A DNA stretch of 9,372 nucleotides from JBMNUL01 sp050946255 (GCA_050946255.1 JBMNUL010000106.1:1-9372); one strand, 5' to 3'. Numbered from the stretch's first letter, positions 1 to 6,367 are shown. The notes: generated from the sequence alone by a model not told the origin. Numbers and translations: made by a program.

Positions 1-1417
1 TCACATCAATGCGGGGATTCTCGAGGCACTTGCGCTGCTGCTGGTCGAGGTAGTAGGCGAACTTGTGCTTGAAGTCGATCTGCTCCTCGCAGCGCATGAC
101 CCCGCCGAGCCTTTTCTCCTTCTCGCAGAGCACAACCTCGTGGCCACGTTTGGCACACTGGAGCGCGGCCTCCATCCCGGCCACTCCGCCACCCACGATC
201 AGAATGCGCTTCTCCCGAGTTGGGATCGGGGATTGATAGTAGGCTTCCATCTCCCTGCCCGACTGCGGGTTTATCGCACAATAGGGCTCGCCGTTCTGCA
301 TCTCCTTGGCAAAGCAGTGCAGACAGCGCAGGCACTGCTTGGCATCGTTGCCACGGCCGCTGCGCACGAGGTTGGGGAAGTCCGGCTCGCAAATGAACTC
401 GCGGGCCATCTCGATGACGTCCGCCTTTCCAGATGCCAGAATCTCCTCCATGAGGTCTGGGTCGGAGAGCGCGCCGACAGTCCCCACGGGAACATTGACA
501 TGCTTCTTGATCTCTGCCGAGAACTGCACCTCGCACCCATCCGGCTCGAACATGCTGGGGTGGGTCTTCGTGAACACCTCGGGGACCTCGTGATTTCCAG
601 AAGAGGCGTGGATCAGGTTGCAGTGCTTCGAGATCTCGATGGCGTTGGCGAGTCCCACATCGAAGCCGAAACCGCCATCGTAAAGTTCGGACGCGCTTAT
701 GCGCACCTCTACCGGGAAGTCGTTTCCGCAAGCCTTGTGGATGCCATCGATGATGCAGTTGAGGATGCGGCAGCGGTTCTCCACAGAGCCGCCCCACTTG
801 TCGGTGCGCGTGTTGATGATCGGCGACAGGAACTGGTGCAGGAACCATCCATGACCTGCGTGCACGAGGACCATGCGGAACCCGGCGTTCTTGCCCATCA
901 CCGCGCCGCGCACATATTTGTCGATCGTGTGCTCGATCATCTCGTCAGTCATTGGGAGGATGTGCCTGGTCACCCTGCCCTTGCACTCCATCTCCACGGG
1001 ACCGTAGGCAACGTCGGAGGTCTTGCTTCCGGTGTCCTCCTCGGTGGATGCCATGTTCCCGTCGTTCATGGCGCGGGCAGCGTACATGCCGGCATGCTGC
1101 AACTCCATGTTGGGAACGGCCCCATTGGCGTCGATTGCGTGCGCGAGGCGGGCGAGCTCGGTATCGATGTTGGGGGTGTCGAGGCTCATCTGCTTGTCGA
1201 AGGAGCGGGCCTCGTCTCCTACGAAGAACTCGCAGGTGGCCACGCTGGCAGCACCGCCTAAAGCCCTGCGGGCATAGTAATACTCGGCGCCAGGTGTGAA
1301 GTACCCATCACCGTGAACGTTGAGATACCCGGTCGGTGCACAGAAAAGCCTGTTCTTGAAAGTGACGTTGCCGATTTTTATCGGCTCGAAAAGATGTGGG
1401 TATTGCAGCTTTCCCAT
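1..1417 (-). CDS. Old Yellow Enzyme-type NAD(P)H:flavin oxidoreductase with 4Fe-4S and FAD domains (C-terminus cut by window edge)
   Basis: The frame is open for 472 codons from ATG 1417 to the left edge. AAGGGGAG lies 5 nt upstream (1423-1430), which fixes the start. Residues about 5-350 form an FMN-binding TIM barrel: CAPTG (26-30), ELQHAG (105-110), HAGHGW (186-191), the QFLSP stretch (195-199), and a WGGS.ENR signature (208-215). Four cysteines, C362, C365, C368 and C380 (CX2CX2CX11C), are the expected 4Fe-4S ligands. GGGVAG (409-414), followed by an acidic residue and a GG pair, begins a Rossmann FAD/NAD domain. This is the architecture of 2,4-dienoyl-CoA reductase FadH, trimethylamine dehydrogenase, BaiCD/BaiH and clostridial enoate reductases. 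Those proteins are about 640-670 residues, so roughly 170-200 residues should lie outside the window. The inferred role is cytoplasmic reduction of an activated C=C bond with NAD(P)H. The substrate cannot be read from sequence; bile-acid, isoflavone, cinnamate and enoyl-CoA reductases all look like this. W191 sits where many relatives have a catalytic Tyr. No stop or frameshift is seen. Confidence 0.93.
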   Translation of the reverse strand, partial: MGKLQYPHLFEPIKIGNVTFKNRLFCAPTGYLNVHGDGYFTPGAEYYYARRALGGAASVATCEFFVGDEARSFDKQMSLDTPNIDTELARLAHAIDANGAVPNMELQHAGMYAARAMNDGNMASTEEDTGSKTSDVAYGPVEMECKGRVTRHILPMTDEMIEHTIDKYVRGAVMGKNAGFRMVLVHAGHGWFLHQFLSPIINTRTDKWGGSVENRCRILNCIIDGIHKACGNDFPVEVRISASELYDGGFGFDVGLANAIEISKHCNLIHASSGNHEVPEVFTKTHPSMFEPDGCEVQFSAEIKKHVNVPVGTVGALSDPDLMEEILASGKADVIEMAREFICEPDFPNLVRSGRGNDAKQCLRCLHCFAKEMQNGEPYCAINPQSGREMEAYYQSPIPTREKRILIVGGGVAGMEAALQCAKRGHEVVLCEKEKRLGGVMRCEEQIDFKHKFAYYLDQQQRKCLENPRIDV

Positions 1418-1468
1418 TTTGACTCCCCTTCTGAACGTGATTGACATATGCAGGCAAGATGCCGCTCA

Positions 1469-1486
1469 TATGGCAACGTATGGCAA
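1469..1486. repeat. TATGGCAA direct repeat with 10-bp period
   Basis: TATGGCAA occurs at 1469-1476 and again at 1479-1486, separated by CG, so both copies face the same side of the helix. They lie 52-69 bp before the reductase start codon and downstream of both candidate promoters. They would therefore act as a roadblock operator, as an RNA element, or not at all. Eight-base identity over two copies can arise by chance, so this is weak evidence. Confidence 0.4.
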
Positions 1487-1558
1487 GCTACTCAGGCTCA
1501 CATTTCGCCCGCGCCATCCTGCAATCTCTCCTCTAATGCTGAAAATTCGCCTTATGGA

Positions 1559-1588
1559 AGTATCGATTTTGCCATCGTTTCGAGTCAA
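1559..1588 (-). promoter_or_regulatory. Candidate sigma-70-type promoter of the flavin oxidoreductase
   Basis: On the minus strand TTGACT (1588-1583) is followed after 18 bp by GATACT (1564-1559). These match 5 of 6 and 4 of 6 of the TTGACA/TATAAT consensus. Transcription would begin near 1552 and leave a leader of about 135 nt. An alternative pair, TTGCCG (1667-1662) and TTTAAA (1643-1638) with 18-bp spacing, has its -35 inside the perfect dyad at 1652-1671. Which one is used cannot be decided from sequence. Confidence 0.35.
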
Positions 1589-1651
1589 GGCGGCAATCCT
1601 CGCATTTTGATTTAATCGAACGCGGCATCTTCCGAAATTTAAACTTGCGTG

Positions 1652-1671
1652 AGAATTGCAACGGCAATTCT
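1652..1671. promoter_or_regulatory. Perfect dyad AGAATTGC-N4-GCAATTCT, probable operator
   Basis: AGAATTGC (1652-1659) and GCAATTCT (1664-1671) are exact reverse complements around the spacer AACG. A 20-bp site with 8-bp arms is typical of a dimeric helix-turn-helix repressor or activator. It covers the -35 of the alternative promoter of the downstream reductase. No regulator gene is in the window, so the binding protein is unknown. Confidence 0.5.
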
Positions 1672-1695
1672 GGAGAAATTCCTTTCTGGAAGAAA

Positions 1696-1728
1696 AAAGG
1701 TTATGCAAAGGTTGCACAAAGGTTGCAT
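1696..1728. repeat. Three tandem 11-bp repeats AAAGGTTNNNN nested in an ATGCAA/TTGCAT dyad
   Basis: AAAGGTT begins at 1696, 1707 and 1718, an exact 11-bp period. The next bases (ATGC, GCAC, GCAT) are partly conserved. The repeat also carries an inverted pair, ATGCAA (1703-1708) and TTGCAT (1723-1728), with centres 20 bp apart. Helically phased repeats of this kind usually bind an oligomeric transcription factor. Being upstream of the candidate promoters, they would suit an activator. The function is inferred; only the repetition is seen. Confidence 0.55.
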
Positions 1729-1748
1729 GAGCCCATTCCGAGCAAGGC

Positions 1749-1775
1749 AGATCAACTCAAATTTCGAGGTGATCT
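1749..1775. promoter_or_regulatory. 27-bp imperfect dyad, candidate regulator-binding site
   Basis: Centred on base 1762, 11 of 13 base pairs are symmetrical. The outer arms are AGATCA and TGATCT; the inner arms are CTC and GAG around an AATT-type core. Mismatches are at the 7th and 11th pairs. It lies between the tRNA terminator and the 11-bp repeats, the position of a distal activator site for the reductase. A folded-RNA role is possible but less likely, since the candidate promoters lie downstream of it. Confidence 0.45.
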
Positions 1776-1799
1776 TCGCGAGACCTTCTCAAGCAAGAT

Positions 1800-1850
1800 A
1801 GCCACAACAACAGCAAAGCAGGTCAACCCGATGCTTCGGGCTGACCTGCT
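1800..1850 (-). terminator. Rho-independent terminator of the tRNA-Val transcript
   Basis: On the minus strand a 9-bp stem (AGCAGGTCA paired with TGACCTGCT, 1850-1842 with 1825-1817) continues across one mismatch into a 4-bp CCCG/CGGG stem with a 6-nt loop (1836-1831). The stem is followed by a T-rich run, TTTGCTGTTGTTG. It begins 9 nt beyond the CCA end of the tRNA, so it should end the tRNA transcript, and possibly a folC-tRNA read-through transcript, before the reductase control region. Confidence 0.65.
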
Positions 1851-1859
1851 GATTCTCAA

Positions 1860-1934
1860 TGGTGGGCGATAACGGATTTGAACCGCTGACCTTGTGCGTG
1901 TAAAGCACCTGCGCTACCGCTGCGCCAATCGCCC
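1860..1934 (-). tRNA. tRNA-Val, anticodon TAC (reads GTA/GTN)
   Basis: The 75-nt sequence folds as a standard cloverleaf: acceptor GGGCGAT/ATCGCCC, D-stem GCGC/GCGC with a 7-nt AGCGGTA loop, anticodon loop TTTACAC with TAC at 34-36, and T-stem AGCGG/CCGTT with loop TTCAAAT. The 3' ACCA is encoded. The anticodon stem GGTGC/GCACA has a G27-A43 mismatch at its top pair, an uncommon but tolerated feature. It has its own probable promoter and terminator. It lies 3' of folC and about 1.7 kb beyond the end of valS, the gene for the enzyme that charges it. Confidence 0.95.
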
Positions 1935-1947
1935 GAATTCAGAAACG

Positions 1948-1977
1948 ATTATGGCAGAGCACCCCGCCCGGACGCAA
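1948..1977 (-). promoter_or_regulatory. Candidate promoter of tRNA-Val
   Basis: CATAAT (1953-1948) matches 5 of 6 positions of the -10 consensus. TTGCGT (1977-1972) is an 18-bp-spaced but weak -35 (3 of 6). Transcription would begin about 6-8 nt before the mature tRNA 5' end. The -35 overlaps a GC-rich inverted repeat (1966-1988) that has no U tract and is not a convincing folC terminator, so read-through from folC is also possible. Confidence 0.45.
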
Positions 1978-2042
1978 GTTGCGCGGGCATGCGGGCTGCG
2001 TGAGCCAGCGAGCGTCTACAAGGAGCCTTTCTGCAATCGATC

Positions 2043-3428
2043 TCAGAGAATGGCCTTGCGCTCAGCGACATGCTTGAGCCAAGCTGCCTTGACCTCGCCT
2101 GCAAGCGTGATCGAACCAGAAGCCACAATCGGCACTCCCCTCAGAAGAAGCTCCTCCAGGGCGACCTCTGGCGTATCGAAGATCTCGGGCCTCGTGCCGG
2201 TGAGCTGCTCGACCTTGTCGGCAAGCTCGAAGCGGGAGAGAGCCCTGTGCGAACTGGTCTGGGTAACGGCGATGTCGGGAGTGAGCCCTGCGATTGCCTC
2301 GATGATCCCGTTTGCATCCTTGTCTGCGAGCACGGCCAAAAGCATCTGGAAACCGCCGTCCGGGAACTTGCGGGCAATGGCGGTCGCAAGGTTGAGAGCC
2401 GACTGTGGATTGTGGGCGGCGTCGATGATCAGGAGCGGCTGCTCCGACAACATCTCGAACCTTCCCGGCACAGTGAAGTCGGCCATGGCGCTGCGAACTT
2501 TCTGCGGGTCGAGAGCATGTCCGAGGTACTGCTCGCAGGCAGCTACCGCAGTGGAGATGTTCTGAGCCTGATAAAGCGGGGCATGCATGACGATACCCGG
2601 GTAATCCCCGAAGGCGCCATGCACGTCAATGTCGATACGGCCCTCTTCCTCGTCGTAGCTGGAATCGTAAGAGACCATGCCGGCTGGAGCTGCAAGGCCG
2701 TCTCCAGATGGTAGCCCCTCCCCCGATTTCATCTTCTCCGCAGTTTGAGAGTCGCGGACGAGCCAGGGAGAGACTCCCACTTCAGCCGACCTTCCGAGGA
2801 AGACCTGAAGCGTCTGCTGGGTCCCGGGACCGAGCACCGCCTTGCATCCCTTGCTGATGATTGCCGCTTTCTCCCCTGCGATCTCCTCGACTGTGTCGCC
2901 CAAGATTCCAATGTGGTCGAGCCCGATACCCGTGACGACTGCGACGTCGCGATCCACGATGCTTGTGGAATCCCAACGTCCGCCCATCCCGACCTCTAGC
3001 ACGGCGACATCGATGTTCTCCTGCGCGAAAATCCAGAAGCAGGCAGCTGTCACGAGCTCGAACTCGGTAATCTGAAGGCCGTCGCGCTTCTCGAGCATGT
3101 CGGCGGTCTTCTTGGCGAGCAGAACTCCGTCCGCGAAGAGGTCGTGGCTGACAACCTTGCCGTCAATCTCGATTCTCTCCGGGTATTCCACGAGATGCGG
3201 GCTGGTATAGAGACCGGTGCGGAGACCGTAGGTGCGAAGAATCGCTGCAATCTGGCGCACGGTGGACGTCTTCCCGTTGGTCCCCGCCACTTGGATGGCG
3301 GGATACTTCAGATGGGGATTTCCCATCTCCGCCATCATCTTGGAGATTCCCTCTAGAGATGCGTGGATCCCAAACTTCAGAGCATCGGAAAGGATGCCCA
3401 CTGCCTGCTCATAGCGCTCTTCGCTCAT
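2043..3428 (-). CDS. folC: Bifunctional folylpolyglutamate synthase/dihydrofolate synthase
   Basis: This 461-residue Mur-ligase-family enzyme adds glutamate to dihydropteroate and to folates, using ATP, in the cytoplasm. The P-loop AGTNGKTS is at 48-55 and the TSPHL omega loop at 75-79. TEFELVTAACF (121-131), EVGMGGRWDST (145-155), GLDHIGILG (169-177) and the EKAAI segment with the likely carbamylated lysine K187 follow. The C-terminal glutamate-ligase domain has PGRFE (321-325), DAAHNP (336-341, usually DGAHNP) and SGSITLAGE (437-445). Compared with a typical length near 420-440, there is an extra low-complexity stretch at about 226-262, rich in Gly, Ser and acidic residues, at the domain boundary. 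The ATG start has AGGAG 7 nt upstream (3440-3436). It follows valS after a 239-bp repeat-filled spacer, as in other actinobacterial valS-folC pairs. Confidence 0.96.
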   Translation of the reverse strand: MSEERYEQAVGILSDALKFGIHASLEGISKMMAEMGNPHLKYPAIQVAGTNGKTSTVRQIAAILRTYGLRTGLYTSPHLVEYPERIEIDGKVVSHDLFADGVLLAKKTADMLEKRDGLQITEFELVTAACFWIFAQENIDVAVLEVGMGGRWDSTSIVDRDVAVVTGIGLDHIGILGDTVEEIAGEKAAIISKGCKAVLGPGTQQTLQVFLGRSAEVGVSPWLVRDSQTAEKMKSGEGLPSGDGLAAPAGMVSYDSSYDEEEGRIDIDVHGAFGDYPGIVMHAPLYQAQNISTAVAACEQYLGHALDPQKVRSAMADFTVPGRFEMLSEQPLLIIDAAHNPQSALNLATAIARKFPDGGFQMLLAVLADKDANGIIEAIAGLTPDIAVTQTSSHRALSRFELADKVEQLTGTRPEIFDTPEVALEELLLRGVPIVASGSITLAGEVKAAWLKHVAERKAIL

Positions 3429-3667
3429 GACCTCGCTCCTAGTTCCCAGCCATTACTTGTGTTGCGTGTCCCCAGTTCTTGCTCTTCTCGCCTGACAGGG
3501 CCTTGCTCGCCTGGTTAGGCCTTGCTCGTTTGGTCGGGTCTTGCTCGCCTGGTCGGGTCTTGCTCGCCTAGTCGTGCCCAACAGGGTTTCCCGACTTGGT
3601 CAAGCCTTGCTCGTCTGGTCGGGCCCAGCAGGGTTTCCCCGATCTTGCCGTCCGTTGTCCAGGTAGA
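3429..3667. other. valS-folC intergenic spacer
   Basis: The 239 bp between the valS stop and the folC start hold no convincing gene on either strand. Most of it is the degenerate repeat block described separately; the rest is the folC ribosome-binding site. I see neither a standard terminator with a U tract for valS nor a good -10/-35 pair for folC, so the two genes may be co-transcribed through the repeats. Confidence 0.6.
3478..3639. repeat. Degenerate tandem repeat, 19-bp unit expanding to a 47-bp unit
   Basis: The unit CTTGCTCGCCTGGTCGGGT, read on the plus strand, begins at 3502, 3521, 3540, 3559 and 3606, with a diverged relative at 3478. Three successive copies are exactly 19 bp apart. 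The copies at 3559 and 3606 are each followed by CCARCAGGGTTTCCC, giving a second, 47-bp period. Copies differ at a few positions, mostly transitions such as CCTGG/TTTGG/CCTAG. In transcript sense the unit reads ACCCGACCAGGCGAGCAAG. No CRISPR-like alternation of constant repeats and unique spacers is present. The function is unknown; replication slippage or a dispersed intergenic repeat family are both possible. Confidence 0.8.
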
Positions 3668-6367
3668 TCACTCGCCCAACTCGGCAAGCTGCGCCTCGAT
3701 TCGAGACAGCGCGTCTTCCACGTCCGCCGCCTCGTTGCGGGTCTTCTCGATGATCTCTGGCGCGGCCTTCGACAAAAATCCCTGATTTGAGAGCTTCTTG
3801 TCGTACTTCGCCTTGTCCTTGAGGAGCTTGTCGCGGTTCTTCGTGAGCCTTGCGCGCTCGGCATCGAAGTCGACAAGCCCCTCGAGCCCGATGAAGACCT
3901 CCAGGTCGTCGGTGATAACAGCCGAGGCGGCCTTGGGCTTCTCGGCATCGGATGCCATTACCAGGCTCCCCGTGTTCGCCATCGACTCGATGAGGCCACG
4001 CTGGCCCTCGAGCACCTCGACGTCCTCGTCCGAGGCCTTCACCACGAGGTCCAGAGGATTCTTGTTGCCAATTTGGTAGCGGGCCCTGGTGGAACGCGCG
4101 GAGGAGACGACCTGGCGGACCAGCTCGATTGCACGCTCCGCCTCTGCATCGATGTACTTGGCCAGCTTCTCGCTCGAGGGATACTCGGCCACCATGATCG
4201 AGGGGACGGTCTTCTGAATCGGGAGCTTCTGCCAGATCTCATCGGTGATGAACGGCATCATCGGGTGCAGCAACCTGAGCGCCTGGTCGAGAATGAAAAC
4301 GAGGTTGCGCTGTGCAGCCAGACGGTCGGCTCCCTCCCCACGGAGGCGTCCCTTGGAGAACTCGATATACCAGTCGCAGAGCTCGTTCCAGAAGAACTCG
4401 TAGATCTCCTGGGTCTGCTTGGCGAAATCGTAGGTCTTCTCCGCCTCCTCGAGACGTGCGGTTAGGCCGGCCAGACGGGAGAGAATCCACTTGTCGGCAT
4501 CGGAAACCGGCTCGGGTCCACCCGGCTCATAGCCATCGAGATTCATGAGGATGAATCGAGCCGCGTTCCAGATCTTGGTGGCGAAGTTGCGTGAACCTTC
4601 GAGCCTCGCCTCGTTGAATCGCAGGTCCTGAGCACCGGTGACCTGCATCAAGAGGCCGAAGCGCATTCCATCGGCTCCGTAATCCTCCATCAGACGCAGC
4701 GGGTCGACTCCATTGCCGCGGCTCTTGCTCATCGGCTTGCCGTCGGCTCCCATCACAGTTGGGTGGATGATCACGTGGTGATACGGGATCTCGTGCATGA
4801 AATACTCGGATGCCATGATCATGCGGGCAACCCAGAGTCCCATGATGTCACGGGCGGTTGAGAGCACCTGCGTTGGATAGGCGTCCTTGAGCTCGGGAGC
4901 ATCTGCGCCGTACTTGCCCCAGTCCATAGTGGCAAACGGCCAGAGCTGCGAGGAGAACCAGGTATCCAGCACGTCCTCATCCTGGCGAACCGGCGAGCCG
5001 CACTTGGGGCACACGTCGACGGGCTCCATGAGCGCGTCCTCCCAACCGCAGTTGTCGCAGTAGAACATCGGGATGCGATGTCCCCACCACAGCTGGCGGG
5101 AGATGCACCAGTCCTTGAGGTTGTCGAGCCAGTCGAGGTAGACCTGCTTCCATCGCGCTGGGAAGAACTGGACGCTGCCGTCCTCCACGACCCTGCGCGC
5201 GTCGACCTTGAGGTCGTCGACCTTCACGAACCACTGCTCGGACTCCCATGGCTCGAGCTTGCTGTGGCAACGGTAGCAGGTCATGACGCTGTGGTCGTGG
5301 TCCTCCACGTGGTCGAGGAGGCCTAGCGATTCGAACTCCGCCACGATCGCCTCTCGGGCCTCGTCGCGGTCCATGCCGCTGAACTTGCCGTAGCCCTCCA
5401 CGACGTGAGCCGTCTCGTCGAAGATGTTTATCTTCTCAAGACCGTGGCGCTCGCCCATGCCCCAGTCGTTGGGGTCGTGGGAGGGCGTGACCTTCACGAA
5501 TCCGGTGCCGAATCCGGCATCGACGTAGAAATCGGAGAAAATCGGGATCTCGCGGCCGACGATCGGGAGCTTGACCTTGGCCCCGACGAACTTCGCCTTG
5601 TCCGGGTCCTTCGGGGAGACCGCAACTCCGGTGTCGCCCAGCATCGTCTCTGGACGGGTGGTTGCAACGACAATGTACTCCTGGCCGTCGACGGGTTCCA
5701 CCAGCGGGTAGCGGAGATACCAGAGGTGGCCCTTCTCGTCAACGTACTCCGCCTCGTCATCTGCAATTGCGGTTGTGCAGTGGGGGCACCAGTTGACAAT
5801 CCTCTTGCCACGGTAGATGAGCCCCGCATGGTACCAATCGCAGAACACCCTGCGCACGGCATCGGCATAATCTGGATCGAGTGTAAAGCGCTCGTCATCG
5901 TAGTCCACAGAGCAGCCCATGCCCTTGATCTGCTCGACGATGGTCTTGCCGTACTGCTCGCGCCACTGCCAGCAGGCTTCCAGGAACTTCTCCCTGCCGA
6001 TTTCGCGACGGGAGATGCCCTGCTCTGCCAGGTGCTTGTCGACCTTTGTCTGGGTTGCGATCCCGGCGTGGTCGGTGCCGAGAATCCAGCGAGTGCGGTA
6101 ACCCCTCATGCGGGCACGGCGGATGCAGGTGTCCTGGATCGTGTCGTTGAGAGCATGCCCCATGTGGAGCATCCCGGTGATGTTGGGAGGCGGAATCACG
6201 ATGGTGTACGTCTCTGCCTCGGGATTGGCATAACCGCCTGCATCCCTGTGGAAGAAGCCGCTCTTGTACCAGAAATCGAACAGACGGCCCTCTATCTCCT
6301 TAGGGTCGTAGTTCTTCGGGAGCTCCTGGGCAGCGCTCTGCTCCATCTGCTCGCTGTTGTCAGCCAC
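3668..6367 (-). CDS. valS: Valyl-tRNA synthetase (class I aminoacyl-tRNA synthetase)
   Basis: This 899-residue enzyme charges tRNA-Val with valine and edits mischarged threonine. Counting from the proposed GTG start, the class I signatures are HMGH (68-71) and the KMSKS-type GKPMSKS (543-549). The editing domain carries ATTRPETMLGDT (235-246) and VTPSHDPND (293-301). Cysteine pairs at 194/197, 364/367, 437/440 and 453/456 look like zinc-knuckle ligands. Residues about 832-899 form the Lys/Arg/Glu-rich C-terminal coiled coil that contacts tRNA. The frame extends back to TTG 6427, but that start lacks a Shine-Dalgarno sequence. GTG 6367 has AGGGAAGG 5 nt upstream (6380-6373) and gives the usual N-terminus, so it is preferred. 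It lies 76 bp after clpX and probably shares a transcript with it. Confidence 0.97.
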   Translation of the reverse strand: MADNSEQMEQSAAQELPKNYDPKEIEGRLFDFWYKSGFFHRDAGGYANPEAETYTIVIPPPNITGMLHMGHALNDTIQDTCIRRARMRGYRTRWILGTDHAGIATQTKVDKHLAEQGISRREIGREKFLEACWQWREQYGKTIVEQIKGMGCSVDYDDERFTLDPDYADAVRRVFCDWYHAGLIYRGKRIVNWCPHCTTAIADDEAEYVDEKGHLWYLRYPLVEPVDGQEYIVVATTRPETMLGDTGVAVSPKDPDKAKFVGAKVKLPIVGREIPIFSDFYVDAGFGTGFVKVTPSHDPNDWGMGERHGLEKINIFDETAHVVEGYGKFSGMDRDEAREAIVAEFESLGLLDHVEDHDHSVMTCYRCHSKLEPWESEQWFVKVDDLKVDARRVVEDGSVQFFPARWKQVYLDWLDNLKDWCISRQLWWGHRIPMFYCDNCGWEDALMEPVDVCPKCGSPVRQDEDVLDTWFSSQLWPFATMDWGKYGADAPELKDAYPTQVLSTARDIMGLWVARMIMASEYFMHEIPYHHVIIHPTVMGADGKPMSKSRGNGVDPLRLMEDYGADGMRFGLLMQVTGAQDLRFNEARLEGSRNFATKIWNAARFILMNLDGYEPGGPEPVSDADKWILSRLAGLTARLEEAEKTYDFAKQTQEIYEFFWNELCDWYIEFSKGRLRGEGADRLAAQRNLVFILDQALRLLHPMMPFITDEIWQKLPIQKTVPSIMVAEYPSSEKLAKYIDAEAERAIELVRQVVSSARSTRARYQIGNKNPLDLVVKASDEDVEVLEGQRGLIESMANTGSLVMASDAEKPKAASAVITDDLEVFIGLEGLVDFDAERARLTKNRDKLLKDKAKYDKKLSNQGFLSKAAPEIIEKTRNEAADVEDALSRIEAQLAELGE

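Larger units (their letters stand above)
1418..1799. promoter_or_regulatory. Non-coding regulatory leader upstream of the flavin oxidoreductase
   Basis: About 380 bp between the tRNA terminator and the reductase start contain no convincing gene. Short open frames on either strand lack family features. The stretch is more AT-rich than its surroundings by eye. It is unusually dense in ordered repeats and dyads: a 27-bp dyad, a triple 11-bp repeat, a perfect 8-4-8 dyad, a TTCTGGA direct repeat 16 bp apart (1668-1674, 1684-1690), a short AGAAA/TTTCT dyad (1674-1687), and TATGGCAA twice at 10-bp spacing. I read it as the control region of the reductase. The elements are listed separately. Confidence 0.6.

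Noticed and set aside
6..848. A 280-codon minus-strand frame inside the reductase
   Set aside because: It is a +1-type shadow, very rich in Arg, Pro and Gly. The true frame runs unbroken from 1417 to the edge.
65..1261. A 398-codon open frame on the plus strand across the reductase
   Set aside because: It is antisense to a protein with clear OYE, Fe-S and Rossmann motifs. Long antisense frames are common in GC-rich genes, and the translation has no recognisable domain.
1645..1872. A 75-codon plus-strand frame in the reductase leader
   Set aside because: It runs through the repeats, the terminator hairpin and the tRNA 3' end, and shows no family features.
1966..1988. GC-rich inverted repeat after folC as a terminator
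   Set aside because: It needs a bulge and an inner loop, has no following U tract, and overlaps the tRNA promoter region.
3478..3639. CRISPR array
   Set aside because: Units are contiguous or carry a repeated rather than a unique insert, the repeats are degenerate, and no cas gene is present.
3522..3785. A plus-strand frame with repeated LARLVG-type peptides through the tandem repeats
   Set aside because: The peptide repeats follow from the DNA repeats. The start would be TTG without a ribosome-binding site, and the frame runs into antisense valS.
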